Assembly (NCBI RefSeq): GCF_901538265.1 | Contig: NZ_LR593886.1 | Span: forward strand, 930,001 to 994,000 | Reading direction: 5' to 3' | Length of the DNA stretch: 64,000 nt | From: Gemmata massiliana | GTDB taxonomy: Bacteria; Planctomycetota; Planctomycetia; Gemmatales; Gemmataceae | Shown: positions 45,150 to 53,737 of the stretch, in pieces | Layout: every line of letters starts with the position of its first letter | How positions within the stretch are numbered: the first letter of the stretch is position 1 | Program-made: the position numbers and the translations under genes | The notes under the pieces: generated by a model | What the model saw: only the letters and a program-made list of their open reading frames with translations | The model's database searches: none | What the model was told of the DNA's origin: nothing

Positions 45150-46076
45150 TCACGTATCGTCGCCGTCGCGCGTGAGGCCGTGCTTACGCATCTTGCCGTA
45201 GAGCGTAGTGGGCTTCAGCCCGAGCCGCTGAGCGGCGCCGCCGGGACCGTAAATGCGCCCGTCCGCGGCTTTCAGGGCCGCGAGGATACGGGCCTTCTCT
45301 TGCTCGGCCCACGTGCGCGCGGTTTCCACCGGCGAAGTGGTTGCGAGCCAGGCGGGATCGACCACGAGTTCGGCCCCGTCGCTCACGATCACCGCGCGCT
45401 CGATCACGTTCTGAAGCTCGCGCACGTTGCCGGGCCAGTCGTGGGCATCGAGCGTGCGGAGTACTCGTGCGGAGATGATCGTTGTGGGGCGGCGGTGCCG
45501 TTCCGCGAAGTGGGCGAGGAAGTGAGCCGCGAGCGCCGGGATGTCGGTTTTGCGCTCGCGTAACGGAGGAAGCGTGATCGGAAACACATTCAGTCGGTAG
45601 AAGAGGTCGGCACGAAACGAACCGGCACGCACCTCGGCCGCGAGATCGCGGTTCGTCGCAGCAACGACCCTGACGCTGACGGAAATTGCATCGCCTCCTC
45701 CCAATCGCTCAACGATGCCCTCTTGGAGCACACGGAGTAGAGCCACCTGGACGTCGGCCGCGAGATCGCCCACCTCATCGAGAAAGAGCGTGCCGTTGTG
45801 CGCTTGCTCGAAGCGCCCGATGCGACGTTTCACCGCGCCCGTGAACGCGCCCGGTTCGTGACCAAACAACTCACTCGCGACGAGAGCAGGTACCAGCGCG
45901 GCGCCGTTGACCGGCACGAACGCCCCGCGTGCCCGGCGGCTCTGCTCGTGTAGTGCTCGCGCAACGAGTTCCTTGCCGGTGCCGGTTTCACCCAGGATGA
46001 GTACGGTCGCGTCGGTGGGGGCCACCTGCTCGACGGCGCGTCGGACGTGGGCGAGTGCCCCGACAAGTGCGGTCAT
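45150..46076 (-). CDS. Sigma-54-dependent transcriptional activator without a sensor domain
   Basis: A 308-residue enhancer-binding protein made of an AAA+ central domain (Walker A GETGTGKE, the sigma-54-contacting loop GAFTGA, Walker B TLFLDEV, and the R-finger segment around [12 protein letters not shown]) and a C-terminal Fis-type helix-turn-helix ([20 protein letters not shown]). It lacks the usual N-terminal receiver, GAF or PAS domain. ATG 46076 overlaps the stop of the DUF1653 gene (46073), so the two are co-translated. The open frame continues upstream into that gene, without homology. Its control must come from another protein or from expression level. Targets are unknown; a sigma-54 promoter is seen at 14690. 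Confidence 0.9.
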   Translation of the reverse strand: MTALVGALAHVRRAVEQVAPTDATVLILGETGTGKELVARALHEQSRRARGAFVPVNGAALVPALVASELFGHEPGAFTGAVKRRIGRFEQAHNGTLFLDEVGDLAADVQVALLRVLQEGIVERLGGGDAISVSVRVVAATNRDLAAEVRAGSFRADLFYRLNVFPITLPPLRERKTDIPALAAHFLAHFAERHRRPTTIISARVLRTLDAHDWPGNVRELQNVIERAVIVSDGAELVVDPAWLATTSPVETARTWAEQEKARILAALKAADGRIYGPGGAAQRLGLKPTTLYGKMRKHGLTRDGDDT

Positions 46077-46303
46077 GATGGGTTCGGGCCGATGTACGCG
46101 AAACGCGGGACCGTTTCGCCGTTGTGAGTGACCGTTTCGAGAAACATCGCCCGCGGGCGCACCCACAACCCGGTGGCGTTGTAAAGCGGTTTGTACACGA
46201 CGAGCAGTTCGTCCGTTTCACTGTGTCGGGCGACACCGACGACTTCGTATTCGCCGCCCTTATAGTGACGATACCGACCGGGAACGGGTTCGTTACTGGA
46301 CAT
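46073..46303 (-). CDS. DUF1653 family protein
   Basis: A 76-residue protein with the DUF1653 core ([51 protein letters not shown]). The domain is a small beta-barrel-like fold of unknown function, found in many bacteria. Its stop overlaps the start codon of the sigma-54 activator gene by 4 bases, so they form an operon. Whether the small protein modulates the sensorless activator is an open question. Confidence 0.88.
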   Translation of the reverse strand: MSSNEPVPGRYRHYKGGEYEVVGVARHSETDELLVVYKPLYNATGLWVRPRAMFLETVTHNGETVPRFAYIGPNPS

Positions 46304-46333
46304 AGTGCCCTTTGTGAGATGCGCCGTACCATC

Positions 46334-46360
46334 GCGGGCCTGAATGAAATTCAGGCCCGC
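46334..46360 (-). terminator. Hairpin between the Lys/Pro-rich secreted protein gene and the DUF1653 gene
   Basis: A perfect 12-base-pair stem (46334-46345 with 46349-46360) and a GAA loop lie 8 bases beyond the stop of the minus-strand gene at 46368. There is no T-run, so termination efficiency is uncertain. Confidence 0.55.
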
Positions 46361-46367
46361 ACCGCAC

Positions 46368-46910
46368 TTATTTCGGCTTCACTTCTTTTGGCGTAGGAGC
46401 GGTAGGGCGGGTGGCGGGTTTTGACTCGTCGGGCTTCTTCGCCGGTTCTTCAGCCTTCTTCATTGGCGAGTCTGTCTTCTTAGGCTCGTCGGGCGCCTTT
46501 TCTTCCGGTTTCTTCGTCGGCGGAGCAGGTTTGGTGTCGCTGATCGCGACCTTCAGATTCTTGCGCACGCCCTCGATCGTGTTGTGGAGCAAGAACGCTT
46601 TGCGCGACACGTCGGCTTCCTTCTCCGCGTCGTCGAGTCCGGTGTCGATGATCTTCTGGGTATCCGGGCGGTGCGCGAGCAGCGGGCGCACGGTCATGAG
46701 TGCTCCCTGGTAGATCCGGTACGCGCCCGTGAAGTCTTTGCCCTCGTTGTAAAGGTCTGCGCCCTTGTTGTGCACGGTGCGGAGCGTGTCGATCACGAGT
46801 TTGTCGAACACCTTCACGTTCGGCAGCTTCGGCTCGTCCGCGCTCCGTGCGGGAACGCTCCAGCCCAGCACCGCGGCGAGCGCGAGTGCCGCCAGGCTCC
46901 TGGTGGTCAT
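46368..46910 (-). CDS. Secreted protein with Lys/Pro-rich tail, function unknown
   Basis: A 180-residue protein with a clear signal peptide (residues about 1-23, SLAALALAAVLGWSVPARSA). A helical domain (KVFDKLVIDTLRTVHNKGAD, YRIYQGALMTVRPLLA) follows. The tail of about 55 residues is made of Lys/Pro/Glu-rich repeats such as KKPEEKAPDEPKK. AGGAGG precedes the ATG at the usual spacing. No family was recognised. The tail suggests binding to acidic polymers or the cell wall, which is inference. Confidence 0.7.
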   Translation of the reverse strand: MTTRSLAALALAAVLGWSVPARSADEPKLPNVKVFDKLVIDTLRTVHNKGADLYNEGKDFTGAYRIYQGALMTVRPLLAHRPDTQKIIDTGLDDAEKEADVSRKAFLLHNTIEGVRKNLKVAISDTKPAPPTKKPEEKAPDEPKKTDSPMKKAEEPAKKPDESKPATRPTAPTPKEVKPK

Positions 46911-47047
46911 GTGCTTCCTCCTGCGTCAACTTATTTGAAAGCCTACGCGCCAATCATGACGCACCCGAGTCGGGGTTGCAACGCGACTCCGGTTCCGCGT
47001 AGCATCTAGCGCGAATCAGTTTTTTGCCCCCGCACGGAAGCGGAACC

Positions 47048-47875
47048 GTGGCCGATAAGCTCACGCAACAAATCCTGGACGCTCTCGGGCGCTGCGCCGC
47101 GGAGCCGATCGGCTTACCGCTGTTCGCGGGGAAGACCGAGCCGGGCCTGTTCCCGAACGCTTCCAGTGCCAAACCCGCGGCCCAGAAGTGCCTCGCGGAC
47201 GATCTCGTGCGAATCGTCGGCACCGACGCGAAAAACAAAGCACCACGCGACCTCTACGGCCTGACCGAAAAGGGCTGGGAATTTCTGCTCGCGGCCGTGA
47301 ACCCGAAACAGGTACTCGAAGACTTCGTCCGCGTGCTCGAAGCCCGACAGGGCGAGATCGGCGAACTGCTCTCTACCGCGCGCCGGATGGCGGACAGTTT
47401 GCAGGGGCTGAAAGATGCTGTTGCCCGCGTTCTGCCGAGTGTGACAGCGGCGAAGATCCAAGAACCTAACCCCCCAGCCCCCTTCCCTAAAAAGGAAGGG
47501 GGAGCAGAGCCAGAGCCAAGCGCCCCCTCAGCGCTGGATTTCAGCCCCTCTCCGTTTAGAGGAGGGGTTGGGGAGGGGTTGCTGCCCGAGGCCACCGCCG
47601 TTCTCGAAATTCCCGCCATCCTCGCGCCGGCGGTGCTCGCGTACCTCGCGGATCGTTCCGGCCCCACCGACTGTCCGCTGCCGGAGTTGTTCCGCGCGCT
47701 CGCGCTGACGGACTCGCTCACGATCGGCGCGTTCCACGACTGCTTGCGCCAACTGTGCGCGGACGGGGCGATTTCCCTCCCCGCGTGGACCGGCCCGCTT
47801 TACGCCCTCCCGGAACCGCAATACGCCTTGCTCATCGGTCACGGGATCGCTTACTACGCTTCGCTTCGTTCGTAG
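47048..47875 (+). CDS. Winged-helix/coiled-coil protein upstream of a P-loop ATPase, with an embedded repeat
   Basis: A 275-residue protein. Residues about 1-85 look like a winged helix (LTQQILDALGRCAA, RDLYGLTEKGWEFLLAAVNP). Residues about 85-135 form a coiled coil (EDFVRVLEARQGEIGELLST). Residues about 195-275 may form a second winged helix (ALTDSLTIGAFHDCLRQLCA). Between them, residues about 139-180 are encoded by a two-hairpin interspersed repeat (PFPKKEGG, SPSPFRGGVGEG). GTG 47048 was chosen for homology-like content; the frame reaches 47024. The ATPase gene begins 73 bases downstream on the same strand. A DNA-binding adaptor for that ATPase is inferred. No family was recognised. Confidence 0.65.
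   Translation: MADKLTQQILDALGRCAAEPIGLPLFAGKTEPGLFPNASSAKPAAQKCLADDLVRIVGTDAKNKAPRDLYGLTEKGWEFLLAAVNPKQVLEDFVRVLEARQGEIGELLSTARRMADSLQGLKDAVARVLPSVTAAKIQEPNPPAPFPKKEGGAEPEPSAPSALDFSPSPFRGGVGEGLLPEATAVLEIPAILAPAVLAYLADRSGPTDCPLPELFRALALTDSLTIGAFHDCLRQLCADGAISLPAWTGPLYALPEPQYALLIGHGIAYYASLRS
47463..47580. repeat. Two-hairpin interspersed repeat inserted in frame (copy A)
   Basis: Hairpin 1 has 9-base arms (47478-47486 with 47494-47502, CCCCCTTCC). Hairpin 2 is the CCCCTCTCCGTTTAGAGGAG block at 47545-47564 followed by GGGTTGGGGAGGGG. A variable spacer of about 42 bases lies between. The same element occurs at 61912-62036 in the same orientation and reading frame. Confidence 0.8.
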
Positions 47876-47947
47876 GATTCGGACAGGAATGGGATCGGGT
47901 GAGTTGCGGCCGTGCCCGCTTCTCTTCCTACTACCGGAGGTTCAAGG

Positions 47948-50569
47948 ATGAACGCTACAGCTCTCGCGCCCGAACCGACGCTCACCGGCCGCACCCGCGA
48001 CGTCCTGAAGCGCGCCGGGAACCCGTTCCGCAACTACTTCGCCCGCAACCCGGACGACGAAGTGTGCGCGCGGTTCCACGTGCCGGAACTGTTCGCGGCC
48101 GAGCGCGACCTGCTGCACGCGATCATCGACCTGTACCGCTACGACCCGCAGACGCACAGCGAGGTCGTGCCCATTTTGGGGAACAAGGGAGCGGGCAAGA
48201 CGCACCTGCTCCACAGCATCAAGCACGGCGTGGGCGGTCAGTGGCAACTGCTCGTCACGCCGGGCGTGTACCAGCGCGACTCGGATTTCCTCGAATACCT
48301 GCTGTTCCAGATCATCGATACGCTCCTCGGCGGCGGAAAACAGAAGGGCGTGCGGCCCCTCGATTTCATTGGCGACCAACTCGTCCGGCGCCAGCTCGGG
48401 GTCGCCCTGCGCGAATTGTCCGATGAGGAGAAGGTGGAACTGTTCCCACCCCCGGGTCTCGGCCGGTGGGCGCGCCGGCTCGGTTTGGGGACGCAACAGG
48501 CCCGTGAACGGGCCGAGTGGCTCGCGGAGAACCTAAGCGGGTACTCGAACTTCGCCCGGATGCCCACGCCGATCGCTCAGGCACTCACGGACGCGGGGCT
48601 GACGCCGCAGAAGGCGTTCGATCTCGTTTGCACGCACATCCAGAAGAACGAGGCGCACAACACCGCCGGACTCATGCGCCGGCACATCTTCCAGGGGTTC
48701 GCGAAAGCGGCTCTCCTGCGAGACGAGAGCGAGCTCGCGAACTTCCTCACCTACGGGTTCGCGGAACTGGAGTTCCATGTCCGCCCCACGCGGCAGGATC
48801 TCGTGCTCGCGCTCTTCAAGGTGCTGACGGAAGTGTTCCGCAGTCTGAAGACGCCCGTGGTGGTCGCGTTCGACCAGCTCGAAGACTTGCTCCTGGCGCG
48901 CCGGACGGACGACGCCCACCGCACCGCGGAGGCGTTCTTCGCGGGCATCGTTCAGGTGATGCACCAGATCGACGGGCTGTGCTTCCTGATCTTCGCCGAG
49001 CGCGGATTGTGGAACCGCTTCGTGCCCTCGCTGGACGGCTACATTCAGGACCGGCTGAACAACCCGGTTCACGTCCCGAAGCACGGCACCGTGAAGGCTA
49101 TTAGGCTCGAAGCGCCGCCCGCGGACCTCGTGCGCCGGGTGGTCGAAGCGCGCCTGCGGTCCTGCCTGGGTGAACTCCCGGCCGGTGAGTCGGTCTCGGA
49201 AATCTTCCCGTTCGTGGACGAGCAGATCACGCGCATCGCGCGCACTGAACCGACGCTCCGCGACATGCTCCAACAGTTCCGTCACCTGTTCGATCACGTA
49301 GTGTACGGCCCGGACGACGCCCAGGCGCCAGTGGCCCGGGTTTCGGAACCGACCCCAGTGAAGGCTGTCGAGGTCGAACTGATTCAACCGGACGCGGCGC
49401 CGGAACTACCCGCAGGGCGGTTCGATGTGACCGCAGAGATCGCCGCAATGCCGGCGCTCCCCGCGCCGGTCATCGAACCCAAGTTGCCGGAACTGCCCGT
49501 TTCGTATGACCCCGTGAGCCGGATCGCGGCGCTGCTCGGGCGCGACGAAGACGACGTTCTCCCGCCGCTCCCGACACTGACGATCAAGCACGTGGAGGTA
49601 ATCGAAGCTCCTGCGGAAGAGCCGCCTGTGGCGGAAGTTGTATCGCCCGCGCCGCTCCTCATGCTTCCGCCGGCGGTCACCGATGACGTGCCGATGGCCG
49701 TCGCCGTGGATCTGGAAGAAATCGTCGAAGAAAGCATCACGAGCAGCGAGCTGGTTGTTGAAGTGCAGGAACCACCCGCACTGCCCGTCGTTCAAGCTGA
49801 AGCCCCCACGGTTGTGGCAGCCGCCCCGGAGGTGCCGGCCGTGGCGCCCTTTCCGTCAGCGGTACCCGCAAACGTATCGCCCGCCACTGTGGTGAAGCCA
49901 GCCGTTTCGGTCGCGGCCACGGCACCGGCGGTGGCACGAGACAGCCACGCGGCACTGGTCGAATTGTGGGAACAGGAACAGCGCGCGGCCCGGCGGAAGC
50001 TCGAACCGGAAGGCGCACTCACGGGCGCGACGCGCGAACTCCAGGCGGGCTTGGGGGCGTTCCTGAGTGTGTGCCACGAGCACGGCGTGAAGGTTGGCCC
50101 GTGGCGCCTCCAGCACGTCGTCAACGAGTGGTCGTATGGCGAGCACCCGACTTACGGCGTCGTCACGATCGCGCACTGGGCCTGCAAGGACGCCCAACCG
50201 TGGCGCATGGGGCTGGGCCTGTTCCTCGCACGCGGGGCCGGGAAGCCGAAAGACCTGGAAGTGAAGCTCGCGGTGCTGGACACGGAGCCCGCGGTGGTGG
50301 ATCTGCTCGTGTTGCTCCGCCCCGAGGACGACATTGCGACTACGGGCAAGAGCAAGACGCTCCTCCAAGATGCGGAGCGCCGCGGAAAGCACACGCGCCT
50401 GGAACCGGTGTCGCTCGACGGGTTCGCGCAGATGTACGCCTTCCCGCGCTGGCTCGCGGCCGTGCGCGAGTCGCTCCCCGAAGGCGCGCCGCTGCCCAAT
50501 CTCGCGGACATCATCCAGGAGAAGGGCGAGAAACTGCTCGAACAGGTATGTATGCCGGTCCAGGGCTAA
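47948..50569 (+). CDS. Large P-loop ATPase (AAA/ORC-like) with variable linker and C-terminal domain
   Basis: An 873-residue protein. Residues about 1-450 form an AAA/STAND-type ATPase with Walker A GNKGAGKTHLL near residue 80 and Walker B VVVAFDQLEDLLLA near residue 310. A degenerate winged-helix-like part (PTLRDMLQQFRHLFDHVVYG) follows. Residues about 460-660 are a Pro/Ala/Val-rich disordered linker. Residues about 670-873 form a separate domain (HAALVELWEQEQRAARRKLE, VNEWSYGEHPTYGVVTIAHW) ending in a helical segment. CGGAGG precedes the ATG 7 bases upstream. It resembles ORC/CDC6-like or defence-type ATPases in layout, but I could not assign a family. It is coupled to the winged-helix gene upstream. 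Confidence 0.7.
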   Translation: MNATALAPEPTLTGRTRDVLKRAGNPFRNYFARNPDDEVCARFHVPELFAAERDLLHAIIDLYRYDPQTHSEVVPILGNKGAGKTHLLHSIKHGVGGQWQLLVTPGVYQRDSDFLEYLLFQIIDTLLGGGKQKGVRPLDFIGDQLVRRQLGVALRELSDEEKVELFPPPGLGRWARRLGLGTQQARERAEWLAENLSGYSNFARMPTPIAQALTDAGLTPQKAFDLVCTHIQKNEAHNTAGLMRRHIFQGFAKAALLRDESELANFLTYGFAELEFHVRPTRQDLVLALFKVLTEVFRSLKTPVVVAFDQLEDLLLARRTDDAHRTAEAFFAGIVQVMHQIDGLCFLIFAERGLWNRFVPSLDGYIQDRLNNPVHVPKHGTVKAIRLEAPPADLVRRVVEARLRSCLGELPAGESVSEIFPFVDEQITRIARTEPTLRDMLQQFRHLFDHVVYGPDDAQAPVARVSEPTPVKAVEVELIQPDAAPELPAGRFDVTAEIAAMPALPAPVIEPKLPELPVSYDPVSRIAALLGRDEDDVLPPLPTLTIKHVEVIEAPAEEPPVAEVVSPAPLLMLPPAVTDDVPMAVAVDLEEIVEESITSSELVVEVQEPPALPVVQAEAPTVVAAAPEVPAVAPFPSAVPANVSPATVVKPAVSVAATAPAVARDSHAALVELWEQEQRAARRKLEPEGALTGATRELQAGLGAFLSVCHEHGVKVGPWRLQHVVNEWSYGEHPTYGVVTIAHWACKDAQPWRMGLGLFLARGAGKPKDLEVKLAVLDTEPAVVDLLVLLRPEDDIATTGKSKTLLQDAERRGKHTRLEPVSLDGFAQMYAFPRWLAAVRESLPEGAPLPNLADIIQEKGEKLLEQVCMPVQG

Positions 50570-50583
50570 GACCCGATGATGAA

Positions 50584-50620
50584 ACGACGGCCACGCACTA
50601 CTTTGGTGCGTGGCCGTCGT
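50584..50620. terminator. Bidirectional terminator overlapping the 3' end of the LuxR-type gene
   Basis: A perfect 15-base-pair stem (50584-50598 with 50606-50620) with a 7-base loop separates the convergent ATPase and LuxR-type genes. Its right arm encodes the last residues and stop of the LuxR-type protein. Confidence 0.75.
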
Positions 50621-51431
50621 CATTGGCCCACGCGAACCCGGTGCCCCATCCGCGTCGAATCCACCGGGCGAGCAACTCGGCCCGCGTCGTCACTCCGAAG
50701 TGCGTGAAGATCACTTTGACGTACTGATTAACGGTGTACTTGCTGATTCCCAGTCGCGCTGCGACTTGCTTGTCCGAGTCCCCCTCCAACAGACACCGGA
50801 GCACCCCCCGGACCCGCGGCGCGAGATCGACCGGAGAGGGGGCGTCGAACCGCGTCAGCGCGCCGCCGACGAATGCCATAATTGTAGAGTGAGCCTCTGC
50901 GAGTATCGCTTTTTCTCGATCATTGAAGTTTCGTCGACCCGCCGCGCGACAGAAGAACGCACCGTTGGTCTCATTTGTCTTTCCCGGCACACACTTGCAG
51001 CACCAAAGGCTGTGGTGAACCCCGATAGGCCGATATACCTCTTGGTATTCGATTCCCCGAAGCCACTGCCTCTCGTCTACAAAATCCGTCGCGCTCAGGG
51101 CAACTCCGTCCTGACTTTGAAGGCGCACGCCACATTCTAGCAGCATCGGCGAGTAGGCCGGATCCGTCTTCATCAACTCCAGCGCCCGCCGCCACCCCGC
51201 TCGGTTGAAGCCGTTATCCCAGCCCCAATCGGCCGTTCCCAATTCTCGTGGCGTTCCCGCTTTGAGTCCGGTCAGTTCACCACCCAACGCCAAATCGGCC
51301 CCGACTAGCGCTGCGATCTTGGAAAACCAGTGTTTCCGCCAAGCGATTGGGTCATCGCCGAGGTCGCGGCACTCGTGGGTCAGTTCGTAGACGGCGCGGA
51401 GGTCGCGAAGCCGAACGGCAGCAGACGGCAT
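50598..51431 (-). CDS. LuxR-type response/transcription regulator
   Basis: A 277-residue regulator with a C-terminal LuxR helix-turn-helix (residues about 205-262, RVRGVLRCLLEGDSDKQVAA and GISKYTVNQYVKVIFTHFGV). The N-terminal 190 residues look like a GAF-like sensor with several cysteines (SLWCCKCVPGKT), which might bind metal or sense redox state; that is inference. It lacks a receiver domain. The gene is convergent with the ATPase gene and shares its terminator. Ligand and targets are unknown. Confidence 0.85.
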   Translation of the reverse strand: MPSAAVRLRDLRAVYELTHECRDLGDDPIAWRKHWFSKIAALVGADLALGGELTGLKAGTPRELGTADWGWDNGFNRAGWRRALELMKTDPAYSPMLLECGVRLQSQDGVALSATDFVDERQWLRGIEYQEVYRPIGVHHSLWCCKCVPGKTNETNGAFFCRAAGRRNFNDREKAILAEAHSTIMAFVGGALTRFDAPSPVDLAPRVRGVLRCLLEGDSDKQVAARLGISKYTVNQYVKVIFTHFGVTTRAELLARWIRRGWGTGFAWANDDGHAPK

Positions 51432-51678
51432 GACTTACTCGAGCGCCTGTGGAAACGATCATGCTCCCTAGTTTAAGGGACTCGTGCAAATGAGTGAAGA
51501 AGAATAACTTCTCATCAGCCTAACGTGATCGGCTGATACTTCGAGAAATTCAAGTTCTTCAAGCCGGTCTGAGTGGGCAGAGCCGGACCTATCGTGGGTC
51601 GGGCGGATTACTCAGTTAGGCGGCACCGAAGCGTGGGCAAGTCGCCCAAGTCACGGTCATCTTAATTGCGGAGGCTTT

Positions 51679-52092
51679 ATGTTTTTCGACCCAGATCGGG
51701 CAGAAACGACGGCTCTGAGCTTTGCGGACGTGCGGGCCGAGCTGTTCGCTAAAGTTCCAAAGGAAATGGTATCCCTGTACCAAAACCAGCATTACTTCGT
51801 CATCAAGGCGACTGTCGCCGGTGTCATCAAGCGGTGGGTGTGGGTGTCTGCTACCAGCGGAGTCACGAATCACCCGCGGCAGACGGTCTATTTGCCACCT
51901 GGCTTTATCGTCACAGGTGGTGGCGCCCGCGCGAATTGGCGCAATGCTGGTAATCTACTTACCGGGTCGTACCCGCTGTTCGGTTCGATCCACGGTTGGG
52001 CCGCAGAAGCCAAAGATCACAGCGTGGCGGATCCTGCCTCCGTGACAGTTTGGGTCATTGGGTTGGAGGTCGAGGGAATCGGTCCCGCGTAA
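51679..52092 (+). CDS. Hypothetical protein
   Basis: A 137-residue protein with no recognised family. It has hydrophobic strands (HYFVIKATVAGVIKRWVWVS, TVYLPPGFIVTGGGARANW), suggesting a beta-rich fold, and no signal peptide. Base composition is slightly lower in GC than in flanking genes. GCGGAGG precedes the ATG by 5-8 bases, which supports translation. The 247 bases upstream hold no other gene. The stretch VWVIGLEVEGIG at the end resembles no motif I know. Confidence 0.6.
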   Translation: MFFDPDRAETTALSFADVRAELFAKVPKEMVSLYQNQHYFVIKATVAGVIKRWVWVSATSGVTNHPRQTVYLPPGFIVTGGGARANWRNAGNLLTGSYPLFGSIHGWAAEAKDHSVADPASVTVWVIGLEVEGIGPA

Positions 52093-52282
52093 AAACATCC
52101 AGAGCGTTGTGAGGAAAGCAAGATAAAGTAAGGGCGTATTTTCCGAGCGCTCAGACCGTTAACCGCGTCAATTACGGTGTGGTTGGTAACAGCCGCAACG
52201 CCTGCACCCGATTATCGTCTGAGTTCCTATCTTGTCCCCGACCCGGTTCGGCATTCTGTCGCGCCGGGGTTGGGGCAACAGG

Positions 52283-53539
52283 ATGACCTACGACGAGGCC
52301 ATTTCATTCTGGTACGGGCGCATCAACTACGAGGTACGGTCGGCGGGGCCGCTCGACCTCAAGTTGGAACGCATGCACGCGCTCCTTCGGCGCCTGGGCG
52401 ACCCGCAGGACTGGTTGCGCCTAGTTCACGTTACGGGAACGAAGGGGAAAGGCTCGACGTGCGCGATGCTCGCGTCCGTGCTGCGCGCGGCGGGGTACCG
52501 GGTCGGTCTGTTTACGTCCCCACACCTCGAGCACGTCGAAGAGCGGATGCAGGTGGACGGCGTACCCATTTCGCACGCGGAAATGGTCGCCCGCATGGAA
52601 GAGGTCGCGCCCGCCGTGCGCGCGATGGAAGAGGAAGCACCACTCCCCTCACCCACGTTCTTCGAGATCGGCACCGCCCTCGGGTTCTTGCACTTCGTGC
52701 GCCGGCGGGTCGATATCGCGATCCTCGAGGTCGGACTCGGCGGGCGGTTCGACAGCACGAACGTGTGCCATCCCCTCGTATCGGTTATCACGAACATCGG
52801 GTTCGACCACACGGCCCAACTCGGTAACACGCTCGAAGCGATCGCGTACCAGAAGGCCGGGATCATTAAGCGCCGGGTGCCCGTCGTGAGTGGTGTGTCG
52901 CAACCCGGTCCGCGGGCGGTGATTCGCGAAGTAGCCACTGAAATGGGCGCGCCGCTGTGGGAGGTGGGGGCACCTAACGCGCCCCTCTCGCTCAATCTCC
53001 TCGGCGCGCACCAGGTGCAGAACGCGGCCACTGCGCTCTCGGTCGTTGAGCGCCTGCGTGAAACCGGGATGCCCATCCCGGACGGGGCCGTGGCTCGTGG
53101 CCTCGCAAATGTGAAATGGCCCGCGCGCGTCGAAGTGATTCGCGAGCGCCCCGTCGTCATTCTCGACACCGCGCACAATGTGCCGAGCGCCGAAGCTCTG
53201 GTTAACACCCTGCGCGCCTCGTTCCCGCAGAGCGCCACGAAGCGCGTCGTGTTCGCGGTCTCGTCCGACAAACAGTTTGCGGATATTTTGCGCATCCTGG
53301 CCGGATACTTCAATCACTTCTACTTGACGAAGTACGGTAACAACCCGCGGTGCGTGCCCCCGGAAAAACTGGCCGCGACCCTCGCGGCGGTTGCTCCCGG
53401 CACATCGTTCACCGTCCACGCGACCGCTCCCGGTGCGTGGCGCGAGGCCCATTCCGCTACGGCAGCGGGTGATTTGGTGTGCGTGACCGGGTCCGTCTTT
53501 TTGGCCGGCGAGTTACGCTCGGTACTTTCGGAAATTTAG
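52283..53539 (+). CDS. folC: Folylpolyglutamate synthase/dihydrofolate synthase
   Basis: A 418-residue Mur-ligase-fold enzyme that adds glutamate to dihydropteroate and/or folates. The P-loop GTKGKGST lies at residues about 52-59, SPHLEHVEERMQVDG carries the folate-binding loop, and IGFDHTAQLGNT and LDTAHNVPSA (the usual LDGAHNP region) are present. ATG 52283 has a good position at MTYDEAISFWYGR; the frame extends upstream to 52232 without homology. The pathway is one-carbon metabolism in the cytoplasm. No other folate gene is adjacent. Confidence 0.93.
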   Translation: MTYDEAISFWYGRINYEVRSAGPLDLKLERMHALLRRLGDPQDWLRLVHVTGTKGKGSTCAMLASVLRAAGYRVGLFTSPHLEHVEERMQVDGVPISHAEMVARMEEVAPAVRAMEEEAPLPSPTFFEIGTALGFLHFVRRRVDIAILEVGLGGRFDSTNVCHPLVSVITNIGFDHTAQLGNTLEAIAYQKAGIIKRRVPVVSGVSQPGPRAVIREVATEMGAPLWEVGAPNAPLSLNLLGAHQVQNAATALSVVERLRETGMPIPDGAVARGLANVKWPARVEVIRERPVVILDTAHNVPSAEALVNTLRASFPQSATKRVVFAVSSDKQFADILRILAGYFNHFYLTKYGNNPRCVPPEKLAATLAAVAPGTSFTVHATAPGAWREAHSATAAGDLVCVTGSVFLAGELRSVLSEI

Positions 53540-53565
53540 GGCATTATACACTGTCGGACTTGTCG

Positions 53566-53591
53566 GCGCGCAACTTGTTCTCGTTGCGCGC
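53566..53591 (+). terminator. Possible terminator downstream of folC
   Basis: A 9-base-pair stem (GCGCGCAAC at 53566-53574 with 53583-53591) and an 8-base loop lie 26 bases after the folC stop. There is no clear T-run. Confidence 0.45.
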
Positions 53592-53737
53592 TGCACGTTG
53601 ATTCGTAGCCATTCCCACTCTAAAGTTCCTTCGGCTCGCAGCCCGCGGTACGCCCCCTTCGTTTCTCATCCGGGATTCGCCGCCGCGTTCGTCCGTCACG
53701 TTCGCCTATTCTTTCCTTCCGAAGAAGAGGTTCGCTT

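Noticed and set aside
47463-47580. CRISPR-like or tandem repeat
   Set aside because: The two hairpins differ from each other and are separated by a variable spacer; it is a dispersed palindromic element, not an array.
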